A stretch of DNA of 64,000 bases from Phycisphaerales bacterium (GCA_016709445.1 JADJMV010000010.1:1-64000); one strand, 5' to 3'; shown: positions 51,411 to 61,048, counted from the first letter of the stretch. A program made the numbers and translations. Notes: a model not told the origin generated them from the sequence alone.

Positions 51411-53375
51411 ATGAAGCGAGACACGATCATCCAGCTCGGTGCCGTCGCGCTCGTCGCGGCCAGCTTGGTGGTCTCGGGCGGATTCGCCTCGGCGATCGCC
51501 AACTCCGCGGGCCGGAACCAGCTCACCTACGCGGATACCGCCGAAGAGGGAGACCCCCCCGAGGTGGCCCTCGGCATCGCGATGGGCGCCTTCCGCGGCG
51601 TGTTCGTGAACTTCTTGTGGTACCGCGCCAACGACCTCAAGGAAAAGGGCCAGTATTACGAGGCCATGGAACTGGCCCGCGCCATCACCAAGCTCCAGCC
51701 CCGCTTCCCCCAGGTCTGGGTCTTCCACGCCTGGAACATGGCCTACAACATCTCGGTCTCGACCCAGACCCCTTCGGAACGCTGGCAGTGGGTGCAGGCC
51801 GGAATCCGTCTGCTCCGCAACGAAGGCATCAAGGCCAACCCCAACGACCTGCTTATCCACAAGGAACTCGCCTGGATCTTCCTCCACAAGGTCGCCGGAA
51901 TCACCGACGACGCCAACCAGTTCTACAAGCGCAAGCTCGCCGAGGAGTGGACCATCGTCCTCGGCGACCCGCCCGCCCGCTCCCCCGCAGACCGCGACCG
52001 CCAGGGCGCAATCGATCAATATGTTGCGTGGCTCCAGCCCATCGTGGACGCCCCGGAGACGCTCGAAGGCCTCACAGGGGCAAACCCCAAGGCCGCGGAG
52101 CTGCTCCAGAAGATCCGCGAAATCACCGGCGAGGAGCCCTACATCGACACGCTCCGCCGCTATGTCTCGCACATCGCGATGCGGAAGTCGATCTACCGGG
52201 CCCAGGCCGAAAAATCGATGGGCGAAAACAACAAGGCCTTTGCCGCGTTGATCGACAACCCCGAATATGCGCAGACCTGGCCCGCCCTGCTCGCCCACAT
52301 GCGCAAGCGCGTCCTCATCGACGACTACAACATGGAACCGGCCCGGATGGTCCGGTACACCAAGAAGTATGGACCCATCGACTGGCGCCACCCCGCCGCC
52401 CACGCCCTCTACTGGTCGGCGAGGGGCGTCGAGGAGTCGCTGACGCGCTGGACCGAGGCCAACAAGCGCGACTTCGACTTCATCAACGCCGACCGCGTCA
52501 CCATCCAGGCGCTCCAGGAGCTCTACCGCTCCGGCGATGTCTACTTCAACTTCTTCGACTCGATCGCCGGCGCCGAGCGGCCCTACCAGCTCGCGCCGAA
52601 CGCCAACTTCGCCGAGTCCTACGGCAACGTGCTCAAGGAAGTCACGCAGCGAAGCTGGGCCGACAACACCCAGAAGCGCGCCTACACCATCTACTCCGCC
52701 GGCTACGAAAACTTCCTCAAAGACGCGGTCCGATTCTTCTACCGCCGAGGCCAGATGGATCTGGCCGACAAGTACTACCGCGAACTCGGCACCTTCCCCG
52801 GCCAGAATCTCAACAACCCCTACCAGGACATGGTCAACTCCGTCCCGCTGGACGAGTTTGTCCTCCAGGAACTGCAGGACGACCGGATCCGCTCCTCCTA
52901 CGTCCTGGTCTCCGAGGTGGTGGGGGCCCTCCAGGGCGCCTACATCGGCGGCCTCCTCGGAGGCGACGACGAACTCTTCCGAAAGAACTTCGAGTGGGCC
53001 GGCCAAGCCCACAAGTACTACCTCGAGACGCAGGTCCGCGAAACCGTGGCGGCCCAGGGCGACCCACGCGTGCTCGTGCTCGACCGCGACTTCCGCATCG
53101 TCGCCGGCGATATGTTCGCCCGCACCATCCAGCTCCTCAATATCGACGACGCCGCCTCGATGTTCGGACGCGCACCGCTCGACCTCCAGCAGTTCGCCTA
53201 CGACTTCCTCGCCGCCGCGTGGAAGCCCTCCATCGATGAACTGGCCGCCAAGGGACAGGGCAAGCCCTTCGGCGTGCTCTTCCCCGAGCCCGCCGGCATG
53301 CCCGAACACCGCGCCTGGCTCGCCCGTGTCGCCGAAGAACGCAAGGCCAAGCAGATCGATATTGAACAGAAGTAA
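51411..53375 (+). CDS. Large exported TPR-like protein, last gene of the SPFH-ABC operon
   Basis: ATG at 51411 lies 23 bases after the permease stop. The 654-residue product has an N-terminal anchor (IIQLGAVALVAASLVVSGGFASAIA). It then has TPR-like helical pairs (WYRANDLKEKGQYYEAMELARAITKLQPRFPQVWVFHAWNMAYNIS; LLIHKELAWIFLHKVAGITDDANQFYKRKLAEEW; RFFYRRGQMDLADKYYRELGTFPG). It probably faces the periplasm and scaffolds or feeds the ABC/SPFH complex, which is inference from gene order. The 3' end converges on purC 13 bases away. Confidence 0.87.
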   Translation: MKRDTIIQLGAVALVAASLVVSGGFASAIANSAGRNQLTYADTAEEGDPPEVALGIAMGAFRGVFVNFLWYRANDLKEKGQYYEAMELARAITKLQPRFPQVWVFHAWNMAYNISVSTQTPSERWQWVQAGIRLLRNEGIKANPNDLLIHKELAWIFLHKVAGITDDANQFYKRKLAEEWTIVLGDPPARSPADRDRQGAIDQYVAWLQPIVDAPETLEGLTGANPKAAELLQKIREITGEEPYIDTLRRYVSHIAMRKSIYRAQAEKSMGENNKAFAALIDNPEYAQTWPALLAHMRKRVLIDDYNMEPARMVRYTKKYGPIDWRHPAAHALYWSARGVEESLTRWTEANKRDFDFINADRVTIQALQELYRSGDVYFNFFDSIAGAERPYQLAPNANFAESYGNVLKEVTQRSWADNTQKRAYTIYSAGYENFLKDAVRFFYRRGQMDLADKYYRELGTFPGQNLNNPYQDMVNSVPLDEFVLQELQDDRIRSSYVLVSEVVGALQGAYIGGLLGGDDELFRKNFEWAGQAHKYYLETQVRETVAAQGDPRVLVLDRDFRIVAGDMFARTIQLLNIDDAASMFGRAPLDLQQFAYDFLAAAWKPSIDELAAKGQGKPFGVLFPEPAGMPEHRAWLARVAEERKAKQIDIEQK

Positions 53376-53388
53376 CCCGGCCCCGCGA

Positions 53389-54387
53389 TCAGCGGTCGGT
53401 CAGGCGGTTCGCGGCCTCGGTGTACCGCGTCATGGTCCCGGCGACCACCTCGGGCGGCAGCTCCGGGCCCGGAGGTGTCTTGTCCCAGGCGCCAGACTGC
53501 GCCAGCGTCTCGAGGTACTCCCGCAGGTACTGCTTGTCAAAGCTCGGCTGCGCCCGACCCGGCTCGTAGCTCGAGGCCGGCCAGAAACGCGAACTGTCGG
53601 GGGTCAACACCTCATCGATCAAGATCGGCTCGCCGCCCTCCGGCTCGCCATCCGCCCCGAGCGGGAGCCCGAACTCGAACTTCGTGTCAGCGATGATGAT
53701 GCCCCTCTGGAGCGCGTACGCCGCAGCCGCCGAGTAGATCGCCAGCGACTTCTCCCGCAGCCAGGACATCAGCGTCTCCCCGACCTCCGCCGCCGCACGC
53801 TCGAAGCTGATGTTCTCATCGTGCCCCTCCTCCGCCTTGGTCGCCGGAGTGAAGATGGGCTCGGGAAGCCGGTCGCACTGACGGAGGCCCGCCGGGAGCT
53901 TCACGCCGCACACCTCGCCCGTCTTCCGGTAGTCCTTCAGACCGGAGCCCTCCAGATAGCCCCGCACCACGCACTCGATCGGAATAACCCGGCAGCGGCG
54001 CCCGATCGTGGTGCGCCCCTCGAGCTGCTCGCGGGTTGTCGTGCCCGGACCGAACGCCGTCGCGGGCACCTCCGAAGCGTCGGTCGAGAGCAGGTGCGTG
54101 CGGCAGATCCCCTGCGTCTCGATCCAGCGGAGCCAGAACGCGGCGATCTGCGTGAGCAGCCGGCCCTTCCCCGTGATCGGTGTCGGCATCACCACGTCAA
54201 ACGCGCTGATCCGATCGCTGGCGACCATCAGCAGCCGATCAAGCGAGCGCGGGTCGGATTTGGCTCGACCCGTCTCTGCCGGGAGAACATACGTGTCCCG
54301 CACCTTGCCCGAGCGACCCCCGGGGAGTCGGAGCGAGGTGCGGAGAAGGCCAGAATCCGTCGCGGTGGTGGTGTTGTGGTGCGCCAT
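53389..54387 (-). CDS. purC: Phosphoribosylaminoimidazole-succinocarboxamide synthase
   Basis: PurC joins aspartate to CAIR in purine synthesis. From ATG 54387 the 332-residue protein has the family motifs SGKVRDTYVLP, LLMVASDRISAFDVVMPTPITGKGRLLTQIAAFW, RVIPIECVVRGYLEGSGLKDYRKTGEVCG, EPIFTPATKAEEGHDENISFE and IADTKFEFGL...ILIDEVLTPDSSRFWP...SFDKQYLREYLE. The length matches the longer (about 300-residue) type. It is the second purine gene in the window (with purN at 18246) but is not clustered with it. Confidence 0.96.
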   Translation of the reverse strand: MAHHNTTTATDSGLLRTSLRLPGGRSGKVRDTYVLPAETGRAKSDPRSLDRLLMVASDRISAFDVVMPTPITGKGRLLTQIAAFWLRWIETQGICRTHLLSTDASEVPATAFGPGTTTREQLEGRTTIGRRCRVIPIECVVRGYLEGSGLKDYRKTGEVCGVKLPAGLRQCDRLPEPIFTPATKAEEGHDENISFERAAAEVGETLMSWLREKSLAIYSAAAAYALQRGIIIADTKFEFGLPLGADGEPEGGEPILIDEVLTPDSSRFWPASSYEPGRAQPSFDKQYLREYLETLAQSGAWDKTPPGPELPPEVVAGTMTRYTEAANRLTDR

Positions 54388-54505
54388 GCCCCAAGCGTAC
54401 CCACCGAGGGCCGCCCCGCCCATCCCGGGCCCGTTCGAGCATTGGGCACGGGCACCCACTCCCGCCTATTCTCGTCAAGTTCGTCCCGGTAGGAGCCCCC
54501 GCCCG

Positions 54506-56179
54506 ATGCTCAGCTTTGTCGTCTTCCAAGGAGAGACACCGGCGGCAGCGTTCCCGCTCCGCCATGCCATTCTCGTGGGCCCCGACGGCATCGGCCTCGG
54601 TTCGGATGTCCGTCTGACCGATGGCGGGCTCATCCAGTGCTCAGCCCCCGAGCGGGCGTCCGTGGGCCTCTCGCTGCAGGTTCCCGTCGAGAACCTTCCC
54701 CCCATCGCCGCCAAGCCGGTTCCGACCATGGGCTGCCTCATGCTGCGGACCTGTCTCCTGCCCCCCAGAGAGCGGCCGTATCTGCTCAGCCTCGAACTCG
54801 CCCGTCATCGAATCATGCTCTTCCTCAACAAACTCGAGGACTGGGCGCTGTTCGATTTGGGAGCCGATGATCCCATTCTGGTCCAGTTCGAGCTGGCGCG
54901 GCAGACCTTCACCCAGGCGCTCGTCGCCGAGCGGTCCAGCGGAGAATCCGGCCCGGCTGGTGGCCATACCGCCGAAGCGGACCGGCTCGCCTGGCAGGCA
55001 CTCGCACTCGCCCTCGACGCCGGCGAGCAACTCGCCATGCGGGACGCCGCCCGAGATCTGCCGGCACGGCTCAAAGGCGAGACCTACGCCGAAGCAGTCG
55101 AGGCATTCGTCCACGCGAGCGGCGAGAAACCGCCCCCGAATGTCCCGATCATCGTCCAGAATTCGCTCGGCGTCACGCTCCCGGGCCGCCCCGTGATCGG
55201 CTGCGAGGTCTCGCCGGCGAGGTTCTCCGAGCCGTTGCAGCGCCTCGCGGCCGCCGGCTGCGATTTCGTCAACCTCCCCATGCGATGGGTGGATATGGAG
55301 CCGCGAGAGGGCGAGTACAGCTTCGCGGGCACCGACCGCTGGATCGAGTGGGCGGTGCGCAAGGCCCGCCTGCCCGTGTACGCCGGACCCGTCATCGACT
55401 TCCGCTCCGCCGATGTCCCCGAATGGATCTACATCTGGGAGAACGACTACGAGACGCTCCGCGAGCTGGTGTACGAGCACGTGAAGGCGATCGTCACGCG
55501 CTACCGCCGCACCGTCTCGCGGTGGACGGTGGCCTCCGGCCTGCACGTCAACAGCAATTTCCGCATGAGCTACGAGCAGATCCTCGACCTGACCCGGCTC
55601 TGCGCGCTCCTGGTCAAGAAGCTCCAGCCAACCGCAAAGATCCAGGTCGAGATCGACCAGCCCTGGGGCGAGCACTACGCCTACAGCCGCCAGTCGATCC
55701 CCCCGACGCTCTACGCCGACACAGTCTCCCAGGCCGGCATCCCCGTCGATGCCTACGCGATCCGCATGTGCATGGGCGTGCCAGAGCGAGGGTGCTCCAC
55801 CCGCGATCTCATGGAGATCTCGGCGATCCTCGACCGCTACGCCGCGCTCGAGCGGCCGATCATGGTGACCGCGTGCGGGGCTCCAAGCAGCCCGGCCGCC
55901 CCGCCCTCCGACAAGCCCGATCTCGATCCGGGCTATTGGCGGGAACCATGGTCGGAGCGAATGCAATCGGCCTGGCTCGCGAACGTGGCCTCCGTCATCC
56001 TCGCCAAGCCCTTCGTCCACGGCCTCTGCTGGACCGAATTGTCCGACGGCCCCATCAGCCACTCTATGGGTTTGGCGAGCGCCACAGGACAGCCAAAGCC
56101 CTCTATGGAGCGGCTGATCTCGATCCGAAATGCGCTCACCGAAGCGCGCTCGTGGATGCCCGAACCGGTGTCCGGCTGA
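54506..56179 (+). CDS. GH10-like (xylanase-fold) protein lacking both catalytic glutamates
   Basis: ATG at 54506 gives 557 residues: an N-terminal beta domain (about 1-190), then a TIM-barrel region that follows GH10 xylanase order. That order is FVNLPMRWVDMEPREGEYSFAGTDRWIEWA, VYAGPVIDF, HVKAIVTRYRRTVSRWTVASGLHVNSNFRMSYEQILDLTRLC, and RPIMVTACGAPSSP...GYWREPWSERMQSAWLANVASVILAKPFVHGLCWTELSDG. In active GH10 enzymes the acid/base lies in W-D-V-x-N-E and the nucleophile in I-T-E-L-G; here these read WTVASG and VTACG. It has the fold but probably not the normal activity. No signal peptide is seen. Confidence 0.82.
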   Translation: MLSFVVFQGETPAAAFPLRHAILVGPDGIGLGSDVRLTDGGLIQCSAPERASVGLSLQVPVENLPPIAAKPVPTMGCLMLRTCLLPPRERPYLLSLELARHRIMLFLNKLEDWALFDLGADDPILVQFELARQTFTQALVAERSSGESGPAGGHTAEADRLAWQALALALDAGEQLAMRDAARDLPARLKGETYAEAVEAFVHASGEKPPPNVPIIVQNSLGVTLPGRPVIGCEVSPARFSEPLQRLAAAGCDFVNLPMRWVDMEPREGEYSFAGTDRWIEWAVRKARLPVYAGPVIDFRSADVPEWIYIWENDYETLRELVYEHVKAIVTRYRRTVSRWTVASGLHVNSNFRMSYEQILDLTRLCALLVKKLQPTAKIQVEIDQPWGEHYAYSRQSIPPTLYADTVSQAGIPVDAYAIRMCMGVPERGCSTRDLMEISAILDRYAALERPIMVTACGAPSSPAAPPSDKPDLDPGYWREPWSERMQSAWLANVASVILAKPFVHGLCWTELSDGPISHSMGLASATGQPKPSMERLISIRNALTEARSWMPEPVSG

Positions 56180-56202
56180 CTGCAATCCTCGGGGGACCCG
56201 CC

Positions 56203-56640
56203 ATGGCCGAAGACCGGGGCACGAGCCTGACACCAGCCGCTCGGATGGCCGCCGCCGCAGTGCTCGCGGCCGCGGGGGTCGCCGGGGTGGCCCGGGCGTG
56301 GCTCTGGCCGGCCCCCGCCATGCTCCCCCCCGCCCGCGAAGGCCAAGTCGCCGCCTCTCCGCCTGTTCCCCCGCCCGAGGCAGATCCCAATCCCGCCCCC
56401 GCCACCCGGCAAGACGCCCCCCCGGAGGCCCAGTCGGGGGTCGCAAGGCGGATCAACGTCAACACCGCCGGAGCGGCCGAACTCGATCTGCTCCCGGGGA
56501 TCGGCCCGGCGCTCGCATCCCGGATCATCGCCGACCGCGAAGCCCACGGACCCTTCCGCAGTCTCGACGATCTCGACCGCGTCTCAGGGATCGGCCCCAA
56601 GACCGTGGCCAAGCTCGCGCCCTTTGCCAAGGCCGAGTAA
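56203..56640 (+). CDS. ComEA-like helix-hairpin-helix protein
   Basis: The 145-residue protein from ATG 56203 has one N-terminal membrane span (MAAAAVLAAAGVAGVARAWLW). A Pro-rich linker follows, then two helix-hairpin-helix motifs (RINVNTAGAAELDLLPGIGPALASRIIADREAHGPFRSLDDLDRVSGIGPKTVAKLAPFAKAE). These bind DNA backbone and are the hallmark of ComEA, the outside DNA receptor in natural competence. No other competence gene is near; mfd follows after 35 bases. Confidence 0.92.
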   Translation: MAEDRGTSLTPAARMAAAAVLAAAGVAGVARAWLWPAPAMLPPAREGQVAASPPVPPPEADPNPAPATRQDAPPEAQSGVARRINVNTAGAAELDLLPGIGPALASRIIADREAHGPFRSLDDLDRVSGIGPKTVAKLAPFAKAE

Positions 56641-56675
56641 CCAGCCGCCGTACCATCCCGGCGTAGCGTGGCCGC

Positions 56676-59600
56676 ATGAACGACTCATCGCCCGCCCCAG
56701 CCTGGCTGCACGCCATGGCGTCGGACGAAGCCGTCGCCGGGCTCGCGCGCGCGCTCACCGAGCGCCGCCGCTGCGTCGTGACCGGGGCGGTGGGCTCCTC
56801 GACCGCCCTGCTCGCTGGGCTGCTGGCGTCCCGTCTGGGGCGCCCGGTGGTGCTCGTGGTCGCCCACGTGGACGAGGCCGACGACACACTCGAGGAGCTG
56901 CAGGGACTGGCCATGCCCGCCCTCAGGCTGCCCGCGCTCGAGGTGCTCCCGGGTGAGACCGATGTCGCCCTCGATCTCTTCGCCGAGCGGATCGCCGTGC
57001 AACGTGAAATGCTCGCGATGGGAGAATCGCGGGATGCGGGCCCTGCCCCCGTCGTCATCGCCCCGATCCAGGCGCTGATGCAGGGCGTGCCGCGGCCCGA
57101 GCGGTTGGGTGCGCTCGCCCGAACCATCCGGGCCCGAGACCGCGCGAGCCTGACCGGCCTCGCCGAATGGCTCACCGGCGCGGGATACTCGCGGGTCGAC
57201 GCCATCGAGGAGCCCGGCGACTTCGCCATCCGAGGCGGAATTCTCGATGTGTTCCCCCCCGGTGGCGCCATCGTGAGTGGCTCGGAGCCGCGGGCCTCGG
57301 GCGTGCCGGTGCGCATCGACTTCTTCGGCGACGAGATCGAGCGGATCAACGAGATCGACCTCGACACCATGGGCTCGGACCGGCGGATCGAGGCGGTGGA
57401 GCTGATCGCCTCACGCGTCGACGTGTTGAAGGACGACAAGGGGACCATCAACTTCCTCGAACTGGTGCCCGAACACGCCTGCGCGTTGCTCGCCGAGACG
57501 CTCGAGGTCGTCGAGCAGGGCAGGGGCTACTACGAACGGGCGACCGATGCGCGGGGCCTCTTCGGCCCGCCGGCCGTGCTCCGAACCCTCGAGACCCGCT
57601 TCCACGGATTCGCGGAGATCAACCAGTTCTCCGCCGGAGCGACCGGCGCGGACGTCCGGATCGAGTTGCCCGTGGCGACCCTGCCCGAGTTCTCGAAGGA
57701 ACTCACCGAAGCGGTGGGAGAGTTGGTCGGCCTCGGCGCCGGCGGCGCGAGGGTCGTGGTCGCCTGCCAGAAGGGAGCCGAGTCGACCCGCCTGGGAGAG
57801 CTGCTCGCCGAGCAGCCCCAACCCGAGCCGGCCCCTCCCGCCCCCCGCGGCCAAGTCGAGCCCGTGCTGGCCTACATCCACCGCGGCTTCATCTGGGGCG
57901 AGGGCGGCGAAGCCGGTGGTCTCGCGCTCGTGCCCTACCACGAGCTGCTCCATCGCGTCGAGGCCCGCAGGGGCAGTTCGTCGCGGAGGCTCCGCGCCGG
58001 CCGCGCCATGGACACCTTCCTCGACCTCTCCGTCGGGGACTATGTCGTGCACGCCGACCACGGCATCGCCGTCTTCACCGGGCTGAAGCTCATGAAGCCC
58101 AAGCCGCTCCCCGGCAAGCTCTCCGCGAGGAACCCCGAGCCCGAAGAGTTCCTCCTGCTCGAGTTCGCCGGCAAGAGCAGGCTGTATGTCCCGGCCTCGA
58201 CGATCGACCAGGTGCAGAAGTACGTCGGCGGCTTCAGCGGCAAGCCCCCGCTCTCGACCATCGGCGGCAAGAAGTGGCAGGCGCAGAAGGAGCGCGTCGC
58301 CGAGGGTGTCCGCGACCTCGCGGCCGAGATGCTCCGCGTGCGCGCCGCCCGCGAGTCGATGCCGGGCGTCCGCTACCCCGCCGACACCCCCTGGCAACGC
58401 GAGTTCGAGGCCGAGTTCCCATTCGAGGAGACCGAGGACCAGATCGCGGCACTGGCCGAGATCAAGCGGGACATGTCCTCGGATCGCCCGATGGACCGGC
58501 TCATCTGCGGCGATGTCGGCTTCGGCAAGACCGAGGTCGCGATCCGGGCGGCGTTCAAGGCGTGCGAGTTCGGCAAGCAGGTCGCCGTCCTGGTCCCGAC
58601 GACCGTGCTCGCCGAGCAGCACGAGCGGACGTTCCGCTCACGCTTCGCCGACTACCCCTTCCGCGTCGAGAGCATCTCGCGCTTCAAGACCCAGAAGGAG
58701 TCCAACGACACCCTCGCGGCCCTCCGCCGGGGCCAGATCGATGTGATCATCGGCACGCACCGGCTCCTCTCCAACGATGTCAGGTTCGCCGATCTCGGGC
58801 TTGTGGTGGTCGACGAAGAGCAGCGGTTCGGCGTCGAGCACAAGGAGAAGCTCCTCCGGCTCCGTCTCACGGTCGACGTGCTGACGCTCAGCGCCACGCC
58901 GATCCCCCGCACGCTCCACATGTCGATGCTCGGCCTCCGCGACATCTCGAGCCTGACCACGCCGCCCCTCGAGCGGCGGGCGATCGTCACCGAGGTCATC
59001 CCCTACAACGGCCGCCGTGTCGCCCAGGCGATCGCCCGCGAGCTCTCGCGAGGCGGGCAGGTCTATTTCGTGCACAACCGCGTGCACAACATCAAGAGCA
59101 TGGCCGACGAGGTGCACAAGCTCGCGCCCGACGCCCGGATCGTCATCGGCCACGGCCAGATGCCGCCGCACGAGCTGGAAGAGGTGATGCTCAAGTTCAT
59201 GCGCCGCCAGGCGGACATCCTCGTCTCCACGACCATCATCGAGTCAGGTATCGATATCTCGACGGCCAACACGATGATCATCAACGACGCCGACCGCTTC
59301 GGGCTGGCCGACCTGCACCAGCTCCGCGGTCGCGTCGGCCGGAGCAAGCACCGCGCCTACTGCTACATGCTCCTCCCGCTGGAGCGGCCGGTCAAGGAGG
59401 TCGCCCAGAAGCGCATGAAGGCGATCGAGCAGTACTCGATGCTCGGCGCCGGGTTCAAGATCGCCATGCGGGACCTCGAGATCCGCGGCGCGGGCAACAT
59501 CCTCGGGCCGGAGCAGTCGGGCCACATCGCCGCCGTGGGGTACGACATGTACTGCCGCCTGCTCGAGGAGGCCGTGCACCAGCTCAAGCACGACCGGCCG

Positions 59601-60098
59601 CTCGAGCAGCCCAGCGCCACCAAGGTCGATATCGGCCTCACCGGTGTGCTCCCCAAGGCCTACATCCCCAGCGACCAGCGGCGCCTCGAGGCGTATCGCC
59701 GGCTCGCGACCGCGACCAGCACCGCCGAACTCGACAAGGTGCGCACCGACCTGCTCGAGGCCTACGGGCCCGTGCCGAAGCAGGCCGAGAGGCTCCTGCA
59801 ACTGGCCGAACTGCGGATCGCCGCCGCGGCGTTGGGCGTCAACACGGTGACCGTCCGGGAGCGGGACGTGGTCTTCCGCTGCGCGCAGGCGGGGAGGCTG
59901 CTCGAGCGGCTGCGCGGCGTGCAGGGGCAGGTGACGGACTTGCCGCCCAAGACGAACGACACGATGCACGAGGTCTATTACAGGCCCCCGGAGAACTACA
60001 TGGAGCCCGAGACGCTCGGCAACGTGCTGCGGGCGCGGCTCGGGGAAGCTCAGGCGGCGAACCAACCGGGCGCGAAGGCGAAGAGCACCACGACATAG
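56676..60098 (+). CDS. mfd: Transcription-repair coupling factor
   Basis: Mfd removes stalled RNA polymerase from damaged DNA and recruits UvrA. The 1140-residue product shows the UvrB-like N-terminal module (VVLVVAHVDEADDTLEEL; AGYSRVDAIEEPGDFAIRGGILDVFPPGG) and the polymerase-interaction domain (DYVVHADHGIAVFTGLKLM...EFLLLEFAGKSRLYVPASTIDQVQKYVG). The translocase motor has Walker A in GDVGFGKTEVAIRAAFKA near 611, VVDEEQRFGVEHKEKL, LTLSATPIPRTLHMSMLGLRDIS and VSTTIIESGIDISTANTMIINDADRFGLADLHQLRGRVGRS. The C-terminal TRCF domain is present. Its 3' end overlaps the convergent exchanger gene by 49 bases. Confidence 0.97.
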   Translation: MNDSSPAPAWLHAMASDEAVAGLARALTERRRCVVTGAVGSSTALLAGLLASRLGRPVVLVVAHVDEADDTLEELQGLAMPALRLPALEVLPGETDVALDLFAERIAVQREMLAMGESRDAGPAPVVIAPIQALMQGVPRPERLGALARTIRARDRASLTGLAEWLTGAGYSRVDAIEEPGDFAIRGGILDVFPPGGAIVSGSEPRASGVPVRIDFFGDEIERINEIDLDTMGSDRRIEAVELIASRVDVLKDDKGTINFLELVPEHACALLAETLEVVEQGRGYYERATDARGLFGPPAVLRTLETRFHGFAEINQFSAGATGADVRIELPVATLPEFSKELTEAVGELVGLGAGGARVVVACQKGAESTRLGELLAEQPQPEPAPPAPRGQVEPVLAYIHRGFIWGEGGEAGGLALVPYHELLHRVEARRGSSSRRLRAGRAMDTFLDLSVGDYVVHADHGIAVFTGLKLMKPKPLPGKLSARNPEPEEFLLLEFAGKSRLYVPASTIDQVQKYVGGFSGKPPLSTIGGKKWQAQKERVAEGVRDLAAEMLRVRAARESMPGVRYPADTPWQREFEAEFPFEETEDQIAALAEIKRDMSSDRPMDRLICGDVGFGKTEVAIRAAFKACEFGKQVAVLVPTTVLAEQHERTFRSRFADYPFRVESISRFKTQKESNDTLAALRRGQIDVIIGTHRLLSNDVRFADLGLVVVDEEQRFGVEHKEKLLRLRLTVDVLTLSATPIPRTLHMSMLGLRDISSLTTPPLERRAIVTEVIPYNGRRVAQAIARELSRGGQVYFVHNRVHNIKSMADEVHKLAPDARIVIGHGQMPPHELEEVMLKFMRRQADILVSTTIIESGIDISTANTMIINDADRFGLADLHQLRGRVGRSKHRAYCYMLLPLERPVKEVAQKRMKAIEQYSMLGAGFKIAMRDLEIRGAGNILGPEQSGHIAAVGYDMYCRLLEEAVHQLKHDRPLEQPSATKVDIGLTGVLPKAYIPSDQRRLEAYRRLATATSTAELDKVRTDLLEAYGPVPKQAERLLQLAELRIAAAALGVNTVTVRERDVVFRCAQAGRLLERLRGVQGQVTDLPPKTNDTMHEVYYRPPENYMEPETLGNVLRARLGEAQAANQPGAKAKSTTT

Positions 60099-61048
60099 CC
60101 GGCGTACCCGCCGAGGAGCGCCGCGCCCTCGCCGCGGGAGATTCTCGCGCCGCTGCGCATGATCGGGATGCACGCGAGGCTGGCCAGGATCATGACCGGC
60201 ACGTCGAGCATCAGCACCTGGCGTGAGACCTGTTGTGGGATCACCACGCACGTTGTGCCCAGGATCCCGAAGATGTTGAAGATGCTCGAGCCGAGGACGT
60301 TGCCCACGGCGATGTCCGACTGCTTGCGGACGGCCGCGACGAGGCTGGTGGCCAACTCCGGCATGCTGGTTCCCGCGGCGACGACGGTCAGACCGATGAC
60401 CAGGTCGGAGACGCCGAGGGATTTGGCGATGCTGGATGCGGACTGCACGAGGAGCGACGAGCCGCCCACCAGCATTGCCAGTCCGGCGAGGATGAGCCCG
60501 AGGCTCACGAGCGGGTGGGGCGGGCCGCCGCCGGGCTTGACGGCCATCTCGGATTCGAGTTCTCGCTCGGCGGCCGCGTCGAGTTCGGCCTGGTTCTGCC
60601 GGCGACCGGATCGGTAGCCCCGCCAGAGGTAGAGCCCGAGGGCGGCGACCATGGCCAGCCCCGCCCATCGACCGATCCGGCCCCCGTTGGCCAGCGCGAG
60701 GAGGGGCACCGCTGCGGCGAAGAGGACGACGGCGACTTCCTTGCGGACCAGGTGCAGCTTGACGGGGATTGGGCTGATGAGGGCGGTGACGCCGAGGATG
60801 ACGGCGAGGTTGAAGATGTTGGAGCCGACAACGTTGCCGACGGCCAGATCGCCTACGCCCCGTGACGCGGCCATGAGGGCGGTGCACAGTTCGGGGGTGG
60901 AGGTGCCGAAGCCGACGATCGTGAGCCCGATGAAGAAGCTCGAGAGGCCCATTCGCTTGGCCACCGCGACGGCGCCGCGGACGAGCAGCTCTGCGCCGGC
61001 CGTGAGGATGGCTAGTGCGGCTGCGAGCAGCGCGAGGTTGAGCAGCAT
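60050..61048 (-). CDS. CaCA-family sodium/calcium exchanger-like membrane protein
   Basis: The 332-residue protein has the two inverted alpha repeats of the family: FFIGLTIVGFGTSTPELCTALMAASRGVGDLAVGNVVGSNIFNLAVILG near residue 38-87 and LVIGLTVVAAGTSMPELATSLVAAVRKQSDIAVGNVLGSSIFNIFGILG near 205-250. The conserved Glu in TxPEL and Asn in GSNIFN are ion ligands. About ten membrane spans are visible, with a charged cytoplasmic loop at 145-175. It moves Ca2+ (or another cation) against Na+ or H+. The gene ends inside the mfd coding region on the other strand. Confidence 0.94.
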   Translation of the reverse strand: MLLNLALLAAALAILTAGAELLVRGAVAVAKRMGLSSFFIGLTIVGFGTSTPELCTALMAASRGVGDLAVGNVVGSNIFNLAVILGVTALISPIPVKLHLVRKEVAVVLFAAAVPLLALANGGRIGRWAGLAMVAALGLYLWRGYRSGRRQNQAELDAAAERELESEMAVKPGGGPPHPLVSLGLILAGLAMLVGGSSLLVQSASSIAKSLGVSDLVIGLTVVAAGTSMPELATSLVAAVRKQSDIAVGNVLGSSIFNIFGILGTTCVVIPQQVSRQVLMLDVPVMILASLACIPIMRSGARISRGEGAALLGGYAGYVVVLFAFAPGWFAA

